A DNA stretch of 64,000 bases from Jaltomata sinuosa (taxonomy: Eukaryota > Streptophyta > Magnoliopsida > Solanales > Solanaceae), in contig QJPP01001542.1 in NCBI GenBank assembly GCA_003996215.1, positions 1 through 64,000 on the forward strand, in the 5' to 3' direction. This document shows positions 35,549-46,841 of the stretch, one piece after another. The position numbers and the translations under genes were made by a program. How positions within the stretch are numbered: position 1 is the first letter of the stretch; each line of letters begins with the position of its first letter. Below the pieces are notes generated by a model. It saw only the letters and a program-made list of their open reading frames with translations, made no database searches and was not told the DNA's origin.

Positions 35549-35764
35549 CTCCCTCTCGACTATTTTACTTATCGTCCTTTGTTAAAAATAGATGATTTAA
35601 AATAATTACTTATTATTTAAAAAAATTAAAATTTAATAAGTTATTAGTTTTCACTTTTACTTTTACTCAAAAAATATGAAGAGAGATTATTGATATAATA
35701 AAATAAGAGAGTTAATTAAGGGATGTGTAAAAAAAATATGACAAGTAAAATGAATCGGAGAGAG
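35549..35764. mobile_element. Stowaway-like MITE (216 bp)
   Basis: The left end CTCCCTCTCGACTATTTTACTT and the right end AAAATGAATCGGAGAGAG are inverted relatives bounded by TA (35547-35548, 35765-35766). The interior is AT-rich and non-coding. Confidence 0.75.
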
Positions 35765-35766
35765 TA

Positions 35767-36045
35767 TTCCTTCTAGTTCATATGAAGTGAATTATTGGGA
35801 TATGACACAACGTACCCCTTAAAAAAATATTTAAGGATATAAATATTCAAAGGCCACTTCCATTATTACTCTTTTGATTATTCTCAAATTATTTTTCTAA
35901 AAAGTATAAAGTAGTTACAAACCTCATTAAAATGAAGGGTAAATAAGGAAAAAGGTCTTCACAATTCTGTTGAACTTTGAATAAATTCATTTATTTTGAA
36001 TTATGAAAAGTTCTCAATAATTCGTTTAATGTGGACTAGAGGGAG
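35767..36045. mobile_element. Second Stowaway-like MITE abutting the first
   Basis: The ends TTCCTTCTAGTTCATATG and GTGGACTAGAGGGAG are inverted relatives, bounded by TA at 35765-35766 and 36046-36047. It shares its left TA with the previous element. At 36053-36113 the 3' end text of the first element reappears ('catgacaaataaaatgaatcagagagag'). Confidence 0.65.
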
Positions 36046-36115
36046 TACTTTTTTAAGAGGCGTGTGCGGAAAAAACATGACAAATAAAATGAATCAGAGA
36101 GAGTATTTATTATGT

Positions 36116-37371
36116 AGAATTTAGGAAAAAGCAATTCCCAATAATCTCTTATTAGCATTCACACATTAGACATAATAGTCTACTCTGATTTCCTTAAGTG
36201 GGAGTTTTGATTAATTAACTTGCTGACCAATTGTTCAATCTTGTTTGAAAATATTGCCTCCCCACATTAATAACTTTGCTTTTGAATTTTGACTGCTTTA
36301 ATTTCATTTTATATTTGACCATTAAATTTTGATGTTATCTACATCTTTCAACATGTGTGTGTATCTTGTCTTTTTTCAAAAAAAAATTTAAAACATTTTT
36401 TTGGTGTATTGTCCATTTTGTGACAAGTAATAACCTATACAATTCTCAACTATTTTGCCAAGATAGAACAATGAAATAAATTTTTTTCTTTATTAGAGCT
36501 TCAACACCAATAGAATAAATTAATTACGTACTAATAACCATCTTCCCTAATTGTCGACCTCCATGCTCTCCTATCTAAGATTACGTCCTCAGTGAACTGA
36601 AGATGTGTCTTGTCTCGTCTAATCACCTCTTTAATTCTTTCTCGATCTACCTCTACCTCTCCTCAAACCTATCATTGTCAACCCTCGCACCTCCTCATTG
36701 GGACGTTTGTGCTCCTCTTTTTCACATGCCTGAAACATATTATCCTCGCTTCTCGCATATTGTCCTCCACGAAAGCTACATCACCGTCCCTGTATATCTT
36801 CGTTCTTATCTTGTCTCTCCTAATATATACATACATCCATCTAAATATTTTCATTGCTACCTTCATCGATCTTCTGAATATACGAATTTTTGATTGATCA
36901 ACACTCTACCTCGTACAACATAAATTTCCAGAATACTTCACACCAGTAAAATTTGCCATGACATTTTTAAAAAAATGGTTTGAGGGTAATTCTCAAAGCA
37001 TTACATAAAAAAGAAAAAAAGAAGTTAACAAAATGGTGTAATTAATTTTCAAACTATTGAATAGAACAAAAATGGGAGGCAGGTAGACCCACAATGTTGA
37101 GGTTTGTGCTTTATCTTGTAGCTGAGTGAAAATTACTATGCTCAGATTGTGTCTCCTTTTCTCACCATCCCACAAACACAAAATATATAACTTTACTTAT
37201 AAGTGATGGACAAAGGAAATTCATTTGTATCGTAAAAAAATTTAACGATCGATGACTCAAATCGTGATGGTTGTTGATCCGGTTTCATTAAAACAAACGT
37301 AAATCTCCTAATTGAACTTGAATTTTTGGTAAAATACTACATTATTAAACCATAATCTATTAAATTCACTA
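36116..37371. other. Intergenic, with RTE LINE fragment
   Basis: Outside the LINE piece (36555-36960) the DNA is AT-rich. 36993-37181 is a short frame without a domain. No gene is seen. Confidence 0.5.
36555..36960 (-). pseudogene. RTE-clade LINE C-terminal fragment
   Basis: The reverse complement matches the other copies here ('acaagacacatcttcagttcactgagga', 'ataggagag', 'tgaggtgcgagggttgacaatg', 'gtgaaaaagaggagcac'), covering the end of the coding region only. The 3' tail is missing. Plus-strand frames of 95-96 aa are antisense shadows. Confidence 0.7.
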
Positions 37372-37379
37372 CATATATA

Positions 37380-37567
37380 TAGTGGCGGAGCCAGGATTTT
37401 CACTAAAGGGGTTCAAAATCGAAAGAAATAAACACACGAACTAGCCGAAGGGGGTTCAACATCTATTATATATACATAAAAAATAATTTTAACCATGTAA
37501 AAATAGTATAATTTTCCACCGAAGGGGATTCGGATGAACCCCTGGACATAAGCTAGCTCCGCCCCTG
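37380..37567. mobile_element. hAT-type MITE (188 bp)
   Basis: The left end TAGTGGCGGAGCCAGG and the right end GCTAGCTCCGCCCCTG are inverted repeats. The 8-mer CATATATA flanks both sides (37372-37379, 37568-37575). The body contains mirrored 'aaggggttcaaaatc' and 'ggggattcggatgaacccc' phrases. Confidence 0.85.
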
Positions 37568-37595
37568 CATATATACGCTTTGACCATCAACGAGT

Positions 37596-38792
37596 TGTTA
37601 GGGTTTGCCCTGAATTTCCTACTTTAATTGAATTATACCATAACTGTGTTTTACCTTGAAAAGGTTTTCTTGGTGGAAAAGGTTTCCTTGTAGGAAAATA
37701 ACTCTTCCATAATTGGTTAACCGTTTCTTGGAAGAGAAGTTTGGACTTCTATAAATTGAAGATCCCTCTTCTCAAATCAAAACACAAAAGCATCCACAAT
37801 GTAGTCATCAAAAGAGTCTTGTTTAGGGGGAGATTTTCTCTCAGTAGTTTTTATGCCTTTTAATATTAATTTTTCATATGTAGGCCAATTGGCCAAATCA
37901 TATCGAATAATATGCTTTTTAGTATAGTTTTATGTGTCGTCTAATTTATCGCCTTGATGGTTTGCAAATATTAGCTTCCGCATGACGCCCTCTCGATTAC
38001 GATCCCAACAAGTGGTATCAGAGCCGGACGATCCAATGGGTTCAACAATCCAACGATTCAATGGTTCAATGAGCCGATGGTTGAACGAGGTTGAAGACAG
38101 GTTTAAGGCGGTTTCAAATCAACTTGCAACCAATTTGATGATAATGAAGATTTTTGTCCAGATACTACATGTGGAGAAGGAGTATCAAGATTCAACCATA
38201 TTTTCAACATACTTGCTGCTGCATCTTTAAAAATAAAAATAAAATATTTTTAAACCATTTTTAACCACAATATTTTAAATCTTATTTTTAACCATGGCAA
38301 GCAGCAGTGATGAAGATGATGTGAAGAAGAAGAAGATGAAGATTAAATTGCCAGAAAATTCAGGCCAAGGGGAGATTTGTTAGGGTTTGCCCTGAATTTC
38401 CTACTTTAATTGAATTATACCATAACTGTGTTTTACCTTGAAAAGGTTTTCTTGGTGGAAAAGGTTTCCTTGTAGGAAAATAACTCTTCCATAATTGGTT
38501 AACCGTTTCTTGGAGGAGAAGTTTGGACTTCTATAAATTGAAGATCCCTCTTCTCAAATCAAAACACAAAAGCATCCACAATGTAGTCATCAAAAGAGTC
38601 TTGTTTAGGGGGAGATTTTCTCTCAGTAGTTTTTATGCCTTTTAATATTAGTTTTTCATATGTAGGCCAATTGGCCAAATCATATCGAATAATATGCTTT
38701 TTAGTATAGTTTTATGTGTCGTCTAATTTATCGCCTTGATGGTTTGCAATTATAAGCTTCCGCATGACGCCCTCTCGATTTCGATCCCAACA
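37596..38792 (+). mobile_element. Complete TRIM-like LTR retrotransposon (1197 bp)
   Basis: Two 415-bp LTRs (37596-38010 and 38378-38792) begin TGTTAGGG and end CCCAACA, differing at only five positions by eye (about 98.8% identical). A primer-binding site TGGTATCAGAGC (initiator tRNA-Met type) is at 38013-38024, and a purine tract AAGGGGAGA lies just before the 3' LTR at about 38367-38375. The 5-bp target duplication CGAGT is exact (37591-37595, 38793-38797). The internal region is only 367 bp and lacks gag, protease, RT and integrase, so the element would depend on proteins supplied in trans. The LTR has a TATA-like CTATAAATTG near 37749. Confidence 0.95.
38013..38024 (+). other. TRIM primer-binding site (tRNA-iMet type)
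   Basis: TGGTATCAGAGC starts two bases after the 5' LTR. It is the standard plant initiator-methionine tRNA primer site. Confidence 0.9.
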
Positions 38793-38797
38793 CGAGT

Positions 38798-39112
38798 GTG
38801 GTGCAATAATTAAAGTTCCTCCGTCCTTAATAATTTGATGTCTCGGGTTCAATTCTGGGAATGAAATTCTCTCTTTGGTACGAAGCGCTAAGACCCCGCC
38901 TTCCCCTCTCATGCACCCAAGAATGTGTCCTCTAATGGTCATTGAGAAACATGGCAACACAAGATGATTTCTTTCTATTTATCAAAACCTTAGTGAATAG
39001 AATTACTCGGTGCATGTGTGTTGATCAGAGACAATAGGTATATCCTATAAAATTAGTCGAGATATATGAAAACTAGCTCGAATACCACAATACACGAATC
39101 CAGATTAACCGA
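38798..39112 (+). mobile_element. tRNA-derived SINE beside the TRIM
   Basis: The head 'tggtgcaataattaaagt' and B-box-like 'tctcgggttcaattctggg' are followed by a body ending 'aattagtcgagatatatgaaaactagctcgaatacca', the common 3' phrase of Solanaceae SINEs. It abuts the TRIM target duplication. Confidence 0.6.
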
Positions 39113-39611
39113 GCCAATGAATTCTAAACACCGGATGGTTAAACTATAGAAAACAAAAACGAAATTACATATATATAGCAAGACACGTGGTAATTTAAAG
39201 CACAAATTACATGTGCTTTGTTAGATATATAGCTGCCATTAATGTGTACAGTTTGGTGTGGTCCTATATATATATATGCCAATATCCAACTGACCAAATT
39301 TCCCTTTTCAATACGTATCTCCCAAAAATGCCTTGGGCCAATTTGATACCAAATGTTTTTGGTACCCTCATGAGTTATGATAGATTGTGATAAAGATGAT
39401 ACCTAATTTGGACATTGATATATATATTTTTTATAATGATGATGTGGACATGTGTATTTGATCGAGGTTTTTAAAGGGAAAAACGTAAAAAAAATGATAA
39501 ATGAAGCACACACTTCTTTGAAGTAAAATGCATAATTTATGTAATTAAGAAACATTATTTGAATTTAGTGTTGTAATAATCAAATTAAAACAAAAATAAC
39601 TAATTCAAAAA
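39113..39611. other. AT-rich intergenic DNA
   Basis: No gene or clear repeat is recognised apart from short TA microsatellites near 39265 and 39418. Confidence 0.5.
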
Positions 39612-40370
39612 GGCATAATACATAAGTATGCCCTTTAACTTGGTCTCAGCTAGGGGTGTGCATTATTCGGATTAAACCGAAAAATCAAACTGAATTTTAA
39701 TTTGGATTGATTTTTTTAGATTTTTGGTTTGGTTTCGGATTAAGAATTTACTTTTTTGGTTTTTTGGTTTGGTTTCGGATTTAAAAAATAAAAATCAAAA
39801 AATCGATATATATATATATATATATATATACTCTAATAAAAAACTAAAAAAGCAATTATGATTTAGTTTATATTTTATGTTTGGACATCTATTGATATAC
39901 TTTTTAGGTATTATATTTTAATATTTTATTCGTGACTTATATTAGAAAGAATATTCAATTCATTCAATATTATTACTTCTCCTTGTATATAATTTTTATT
40001 TTTTTCAATATTGAAATATAACTTTGATTATGTTATTAATTATTAACATAACCGAATAGCCGAACCAAAAAAAAAATCGAATAGAGAAAAACCGAACCAA
40101 ACCAAATTTATTTTGGCTCGGATTGAGTTGCACTTTTACAAAATCAAAAACCAAAAAATCAAAACCGAATAATACAAACCAAACCGAAAAATCGAATGCA
40201 CACCGCTAGTCTCAGCTGACATCTATGCCCTCCAACTTTGGATGTCCGCAAGTAGGCACTTAAACTTGTATAAAATTGAACAAGTAGACACATGCGTCCT
40301 ACGTGGCATAATATACATAAGACGCCATGCAGGATGGATGTGAATTGCCACGTAGAACGTCATGTAACAC
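39612..40370. mobile_element. Foldback MITE, copy 2, split by a hAT element
   Basis: The left piece 'ggcataatacataagtatgcc' to 'ttggtctcagc' and the right piece 'tgacatctatgccctccaac' to 'ccacgtagaacg' form one foldback MITE like 43105-43412. It is interrupted at 39651-40208 by another element with an 8-bp duplication. Confidence 0.75.
39651..40208. mobile_element. Non-autonomous hAT element nested in MITE (558 bp)
   Basis: The terminal inverted repeats are TAGGGGTGTGCATT and AATGCACACCGCTA. The flanking GTCTCAGC is identical at 39643-39650 and 40209-40216. The interior has a long imperfect inverted repeat of 'aaaccgaa' and 'ttcggttt' phrases plus a TA microsatellite at 39807-39830. Confidence 0.9.
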
Positions 40371-41718
40371 TTTTGTGTTGCGGATACCTCACCAAAAAAT
40401 AAAACAAAGGTCGAATAAGAATCATTGATTATATTCAATAAACCGATAAAAATCAACTTTTGTGGTTGATTTGATTTATAAAATTAAAATTGACATAATT
40501 GATTTGATTTGATAAATGAGAAAATTGAATCGAATTGACCTATGTACACCCCCTACTTTTATAGATTAATTTTGACTTTCCGATACGTAATGAATCTTTA
40601 TCACAATTTCTAACTGGGCTGGACCTTGGGCCTGCCCATCACATCACAAAACATAGGCCTTGAAATGGTTCCTGATAGCCCAGCTTTTAATAACACAATT
40701 TCCAAGGTAAACAGCTACAGGTCCACGAAAACTCAGTAACTTTTACACTGACCTTGTATATGTATTAAATTAGGATAACTTACATAAAACACACATCTTT
40801 GAAAGCTAATTATTTTTTTCCCACCTCACTTCGCTCGGATACATCGTCTCACCTCTGGATAATTATCTTTGATACATCGCGTGGAATGTATCCGAGGTGA
40901 GGCGATGTATCACGCCTGGGGGCGATGTATCCGAGTGTTTACGTGTGGTATATTAAGTAATTAAAATAAAATAGTGGGAGAGTTAATAAATATAGTAAGG
41001 AGGTATGTCTCTTTTGGTAGTTTAACCATTAAATTATTCCAGTGAATATTTTTTAAAAATTGATTATGAACTCAGTTATTATTATATATTAACTTGATGT
41101 AGCTGTAACAGCAGAAAAACTTCAAATCCTAGATCCGCCTATGTGTTTGTATATTACATTTTAGAATTTATTCATGATTAATTAACATGTATTACATCAT
41201 TAAATGAAGGGTTATTGGGCCGGTCACAAATTCACTTTTGTTAGATTCTTTTCGGTATTTTCTAATATTGGGCTGGGCCTTTTACTTGGGCTCAAACTGA
41301 AATTTGTCAAATTTAGGCCCATCTTGATCTAATTTATTTTCCTAGTCTTTTAAAGATTTCTATTTCACATTTACAATCAAAGAAAAAGAATTGATCCCTC
41401 ATATCTTTTATGTAATTTCCAAATAAAAATAAATTTTCCAACAATTTTTCTATTAATATTTGACTATGAATCCGATTATATTATATATTAACTTGAAATC
41501 ATTATAAAAAGTTATAAACTTCAAATTTTGGACTCACCTCTAGAAAACTTTGCCTTTAAACAAGCCTTATATAGAGCAAATCTAGATTAATCGACAGCGA
41601 GTCTATGCGAGTACCGAATAACGGATAGAAAAAAGAAATGCAACCCACCAAAATAGAAGAATTATACAAGTCAAATGTTTGAGAAATTAATAGGAAGATA
41701 GTAAAAGCCAAAGTCATA
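40371..41718. other. Intergenic DNA with a CGATGTATC motif cluster
   Basis: Around 40838-40935 the motif GATACATCG / CGATGTATC recurs in both orientations with CGAGGTGAGG-like phrases. The rest is AT-rich with scattered GGGCC words (40610-40690, 41215-41330). No coding gene is seen. Confidence 0.5.
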
Positions 41719-41980
41719 CTCCCTCCGTCCATCTTTACGTGTCCATTATACTAAAAATAGATGTCCAACAATACTTGTCCAATTTATGAAATCAAGAGAT
41801 AACTCTACACTTAGTTCCTAATTACCGTTATCATTAATTCTAGTCATTTCCCCAGTAGATTTTTCAAGACATTATATTTATTATATTCAAAGGGTGATAT
41901 GGTAAAATTACTATTCTATTTATAACTTCTTAATAAGTGTACAAAGTCAATAATAGACAAGTAAAGTTGAACGGAGGGAG
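41719..41980. mobile_element. Stowaway MITE (262 bp)
   Basis: The left end CTCCCTCCGTCC and right end AACGGAGGGAG are the canonical Stowaway terminal repeats, flanked by TA at 41717-41718 and 41981-41982. Confidence 0.9.
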
Positions 41981-41982
41981 TA

Positions 41983-43104
41983 TCTTTTATAGGAGTGTTT
42001 GGACAGTTTTTTTTGTCCTGTTGACTTTTTTATTAACAAATCTGTCAAAAAGAGGAGGGTATCATATTATTATTCATGTAGAAACAACACAACATAATTT
42101 TCTGGTCTTCTCTTTTGTGAAAGTATTATTAATTGCTACAATATGTTTTCATCATCAGTATAACAAAGAGCTACTTTTTTGTGTACATGACCACCTATTC
42201 AACTTTATTACATTTTTCTATTAATGTAAAGTGCGCGAATACTATTAATGGTACGATATATTTTGAGAAAAATTGTGTGGATTGTGATCTATGTTGTTAT
42301 TATATTGTTTAGTTTTTTGTTGTCTTGTCATACTTTACTTATGGATCACTTTATAAAGAAGGTAGTTAGGTCTGAGTTAAACTTGAAGATGAAACTCTTT
42401 TTCTCTTTCTTGATTATGAAGTATAATCAAACTCATGAGCTTATTGTCCTAGGTCGAAATGAGTGGATATAGGACAACCTTTTTACGTATATGCCCCCCC
42501 CCCCCCCCCCAACCCACCCACCCACCGTACCCTTTATGTTGTGACATGTATTGGGTGAAAAAGGGAAGTGAGGGTTGAGGTTTCTCTCGCTTTTGGCATA
42601 GTAAACCTCCGGTGGGGATGAAGCTACTAGCTCAGTAGTATTAGAGCACCCCTCGATATATAATTGCATCATTGTGCATAGATTATGAGGGCTCTCAACC
42701 ACATGAATAGTTCAATCAATCTGCTTATCAACACCTTTTATATGTCGAAATTATCGATCTTATACCAATTAAATTTCATCAACTTAATCACTTTTCGAGA
42801 AATACAAAACAACTAAACTATAAAAGTAAAAGATCTATTAGGTAACACATTTACAAATATCTTCTTTTATATATATATATCTATCTATCTTAGAAGTAGC
42901 AAAATTGCATTTGTAAAAGCAAATAATAGGACAGTTGTAGTTTGTTATACGAGTCAAAATCCAAAACCCCACATGCCATTCTTTAGCATGCGCGCATGAA
43001 TTATCAAACACTGTAAAACATGACAAAATTATATATAAGAAAACTATCTAAAAATCTCAAAAAGAAACAAATTAAATAAATAAATGGTGCATGATAAATA
43101 AAAG
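41983..43104. other. Intergenic DNA
   Basis: It contains a C run followed by CCCA repeats at 42492-42525 and a short TA/TC microsatellite near 42871-42890. The 41937-42224 and 42248-42472 frames have hydrophobic translations but no start context, domain or homologue I recognise. Confidence 0.5.
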
Positions 43105-43412
43105 ACATAATACATAAATGTGCCATTTGACTTCGTCTTATCTGATATTTATGTCTTTCAACTTTGGATGTGCACAAGTAGGCACTTAAACTATCTTAAA
43201 ATTAACCAAATAGACATACACACACTTACATGGCAAATCTCACGCGATTTGCAGTGTAAGACGCGTGTCTCTACTTGTTCAGCTTTATAATTATATTGTG
43301 TAAGTGCCTACTTGTGCACATCCAAAATTGAAGCCTACTTGTGCACATCCAAAATTGAAGAACATAAATATCAGCTGAAACAAAGTCGAAAGAGACGTTA
43401 ATGTATTATACC
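43105..43412. mobile_element. Foldback MITE, copy 3
   Basis: The left arm ('gacataatacataaatgtgcc', 'gtgcacaagtaggcactt', 'cttacatggcaaatctcac') is mirrored by the right arm ('gcgatttgcagtgtaag', 'taagtgcctacttgtgcac', 'taatgtattatacc'). A 28-bp segment in the right arm ('gcctacttgtgcacatccaa...') is tandemly duplicated at about 43310-43365. Confidence 0.8.
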
Positions 43413-44528
43413 TAAATAAAAGAGCAATCCAAACTGTTAGGACAGGTTGACCCTACAAATATTAAAGGAGTCAAATACTTCCAAGATTTAATCCTGACAA
43501 AGTCAATTTCCCTCTGAAAACAAGGTACAATTTGGCAGTGCATGCACGTTGACCTTCACATATATATAATTGCACAAAACAAAATAAAAGAAAAAAATAA
43601 CCTCTCAATTTCAATCCATTTATCAAATAAACACCACAACTAGATAGATATTATCCCCTTTTTAGCATTTCTATCCAGAAATTTTATGTTAGATTAATGA
43701 TAGCCACCTTTGCATTTGTATTTTTCGGCATGGGAGAGGACCCTTTTCTTTTCTGGACCCGTCAAGGACTTCAATGTGGGTATCAAACACCGGGTGAGAA
43801 ACAAAAAAAAAAAAGAACATGAAAACGAGCCATCAAGGGAACATAATGGAATGAATTGGATGTATTTGTCTTTAACTAAAGGTCTCGGATTCGAGTTTTG
43901 AGAATGAAAAAATTCAACGTAATTCTATTGAATCTAAATCAATTGAGCCAGTAAATTTCGAATATATACTAAATGATTAAACAAAAATATATCAAAACGA
44001 GCCAGAATTGTCTTCCTACTTTTTTGGGATTATAACCATGATGTCTAACAGATTGCATATATACCAAACTTGTTAGTTTTCTACCATCACAAATAATGAA
44101 TAATTATGTTCACCAAAAATTAGATAAGTAAAAAGAAAACAATTACTACGTAGTATTTTTTGCCTTTTATTAAGTTTAAATTATTTTCTATGATATTTAC
44201 CTATTTCATTAAACGTTACATTGCACACGATTTTTCTTTATTCATGGGTAATGAGTTTCAACATATTGGGTGTATCTATATATGTGTTATAAAAGTTTTC
44301 ATTTTCTTGCTTATTTTAATTATTGGAATGTAAAAATACATCGGACGAAGAACATTTTGCCTTATAAGAGAGAAGCCTCCACACGAGCGGAATTGGATGA
44401 AATGGAAGGACATTTAATTCTAAGGTTCAAAGTAAAGAAAATTTATTACTGAGAGAAGTGATGATCTCGTCTTGCTTGCGGAGTGAAACCGAAATTTTGT
44501 TGTAGCTTACACCATAATGAATGGTAAG

Positions 44529-44594
<66 letters not shown>

Positions 44595-44878
44595 TGACAA
44601 TTTAATTGCCATCAAATCATTAGTTACGAAAGACCAACAACACTTGACAATTGACAAAGAAAGAATTCTGAGCTCATCATAAATGTGTAGGGATCTTGCC
44701 AAGTTTTCATAAATACACATGAATTAATTATGCAGAAATTTGAATTTTGAATTTATTTATTTTTTATTATATATATATATATATGGGGAGTTACTAAGAT
44801 GTCAAACTCCAAAATTAAACAAGATTTGCTATATGATGCAAGTGTAGAAGCAAATTAAATTCAGACTGATTTTTTACT
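43413..44878. other. Intergenic DNA downstream of the FAMA-like gene
   Basis: A SINE tail piece ('ttcaatgtgggtatcaaacaccgggtgagaaac') is at 43735-43815. A TA microsatellite of about 65 bp lies at 44528-44592 and another at 44768-44784. No gene is seen. ORF 44427-44720 is a translation of the microsatellite. Confidence 0.55.
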
Positions 44879-46841
44879 TCATATGGGACTGTTTGCATGA
44901 AAGAAACTGAATATTTGCTGCACCAAATTTGCTATATTATCAGCTGTAAACCTTGTTTCACCACAAATCTGCATGAATAAAAAACCAAGACATAATTAGT
45001 CGTGAAATACATTAACAGTTAAGAAAAAATTTAACCAACTATAACAGGTTATTACTTTATTTTTCAGGTTACTATATCAGCCAACACGAAAGAATCACCT
45101 ATTATTGTACGTCAGTTTGGTCTACAGACAATAATTAGTGCATATAACATAAATCTTGTAAACTCGTACCAAAAATTCTGACTTTGCTACTGATTATTAA
45201 CTTTTAAGTAAATAAAAGGTGCGCCCTCGATCTTTAATTAACAACTCAAATCCATAGATGAGATAGTCAGACAGTTCAACGAGTACGTACGTACCTTAAC
45301 ATTGAAAGAATATAGAACAGTCTGTTCAATTGTTGTAACATTTGTATGAATAATGTTAAGCTGCAAATCTTGTAATGCAGAAATTGTGTTAATGAGTTGT
45401 CCTGGCCTTCTTTTTGACAAAATCTTGATCATTGCATTATCAAAACCTGTAATCTTTACTTCAACATCAGCCAAACATGACTTTATCTCAGCTGTTTCTT
45501 CTTCTTGAATTCCAATTTCATTTTCATTTGGAACAAATACTAATGGTGGATTTTGTATTTCCATTAATGATGAATCATGATGATCTCCATAGAGTTTCCT
45601 TCTCTTTTGTGATTCAAGACATTGTAGGAGTTGCTCCAATTCTCTTACAAATTCTATTGCTCCACCAACAATTGAAGCTTGATCACCCTAGAAATTTTCC
45701 AAAAATTAAGTCAAAAATTTCATCTTTCATTTCATTCTCAATACAATATAAAGGGCAGTTCGGTGCAGTAAAGCTTCCGCTATATGCAGGGTTCAGAAAA
45801 GGGCCTGACCACAAGAGTTTATTGTAACAGCCTCACCTTACATTTCTGCAAGGGACTGTATCCACGGCTTGAACCCGTGACCTCCTAGTCATTCTCAATA
45901 CAATATTAATTCCTTTAATTTCGTTTCATTTCATGACAATATATGCACCATTATAAAAAAGCAAATTTCCAACTGACACCCCGTCAGAAATTCGGATTTT
46001 TAGTAGTGTTGACTGAGCACAAATTAAGTTTAAGAAAGGAAGACAGACTTTTCACACATACCCAAACTAAAGTATCCTTTGAACTTCTAGGTGTTAAACA
46101 TAGGTGAAATGAAAAAATTAAACTTGAAGAGTTAAAAAGTGTCATTCTTTTTAGAACAGACTAAAGGGCAACCAGTGCACTAAAGCAGGGTCTGACTACC
46201 AAGATCTATTGTACGCGGCATAGCCTTAACTTGCATTTCTGCAAGATCAGGCGATTTCGAAGGCTTAAACTCGTGACCAAAACCGAAAAAAAGTGTCATA
46301 TAAAATGGAATAGAGAGAACATTAATTTAATACCCTTTGTACATAGGAGGTTGGCATGAGGGACCTCAAGACATGAAGATGTTCATTCATTTGCTTCCTT
46401 CTATTCCTCTCCACTTCAATATGTGTCATTCTTTGGTTCTCAACTTCCTCACTACTCTTCATTCTTGTTATTCTTTTCCTCTTCTTCTTGCTTTCATCAT
46501 TTGCTTGCCTTTTTTCACTAATTACTTGTGATGTGGCATTAATTTCCTCTTTAAACTTCTCTTCTTTTTGTGGCACCATCAAGGCTTCTTCTTCATCAAT
46601 AGCCATTTGTGGATGTTGGTAGTTATGACAATAAGGATGACCATCATCAAGAGAGTAGTAATTATCATTTGGACTTGGAAAAATTGTAGGCAAAGAAGGC
46701 TGCAACAATATTTCATGTTCAAAGTGAGACAACATAGTGAAAAATACTAAGGAAAATGATAAAAAGAACATAAAAATGTACCAATATATGTATAGATGTA
46801 TGTGTGTGGATATATACCTGGTTATTTTCATTTTTCTCCAT
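44879..46841 (-). CDS. FAMA: FAMA-like bHLH transcription factor (about 290 aa)
   Basis: Exons (minus): 46818-46841, 46334-46699, 45295-45687 and 44879-44968, which join in one frame of 873 nt. The bHLH (about residues 98-147) reads RMTHIEVERNRRKQMNEH, then LRSLMPTSYVQR, then GDQASIVGGAIEFVREL. It is followed by LLQCLESQKRRK, which holds the LxCxE retinoblastoma-binding motif (LQCLE) that marks FAMA rather than SPCH or MUTE. The C-terminal ACT-like region reads KSCLADVEVKITGFDNAM, ILSKRRPGQLI and TVLYSFNVK, then exon 4 GETRFTADNIANLVQQIF. FAMA drives the last symmetric division and guard-cell or myrosin-idioblast fate. This protein is shorter than the 414-aa Arabidopsis FAMA, mainly at the N-terminus. 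The first exon (8 codons) is uncertain: an alternative start at 46733 avoids it. Intron 2 carries two SINE copies. Confidence 0.85.
45750..45893 (-). mobile_element. TS-like SINE in FAMA-like intron
   Basis: The reverse complement gives 'gaggtcacgggttcaagccgtgg' (B box), 'cagaaatgtaaggtgag' and 'ggcccttttctgaaccctg'. It is the same family as 31445-31607, in sense with the gene. Confidence 0.75.
46153..46280 (-). mobile_element. Second TS-like SINE copy in the same intron
   Basis: 'gggcaaccagtgcactaaagc', 'ctattgtacgcggcatagcc' and 'acttgcatttctgcaag' are the reverse of the TS-like body. The copy is more diverged than the one at 45750 and in the same orientation. Confidence 0.7.

Noticed and set aside
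36603..36897. Two overlapping 95-96 codon plus-strand frames
   Set aside because: The reverse strand is an RTE LINE coding fragment, so these are shadows.
41937..42472. Two hydrophobic plus-strand frames (95 and 74 codons)
   Set aside because: The first begins inside a Stowaway MITE, and neither has a domain, a plausible promoter or codon bias.
44528..44592. 97-codon frame with Ile-Tyr repeats as a possible membrane peptide
   Set aside because: It is a translation of a TA microsatellite.
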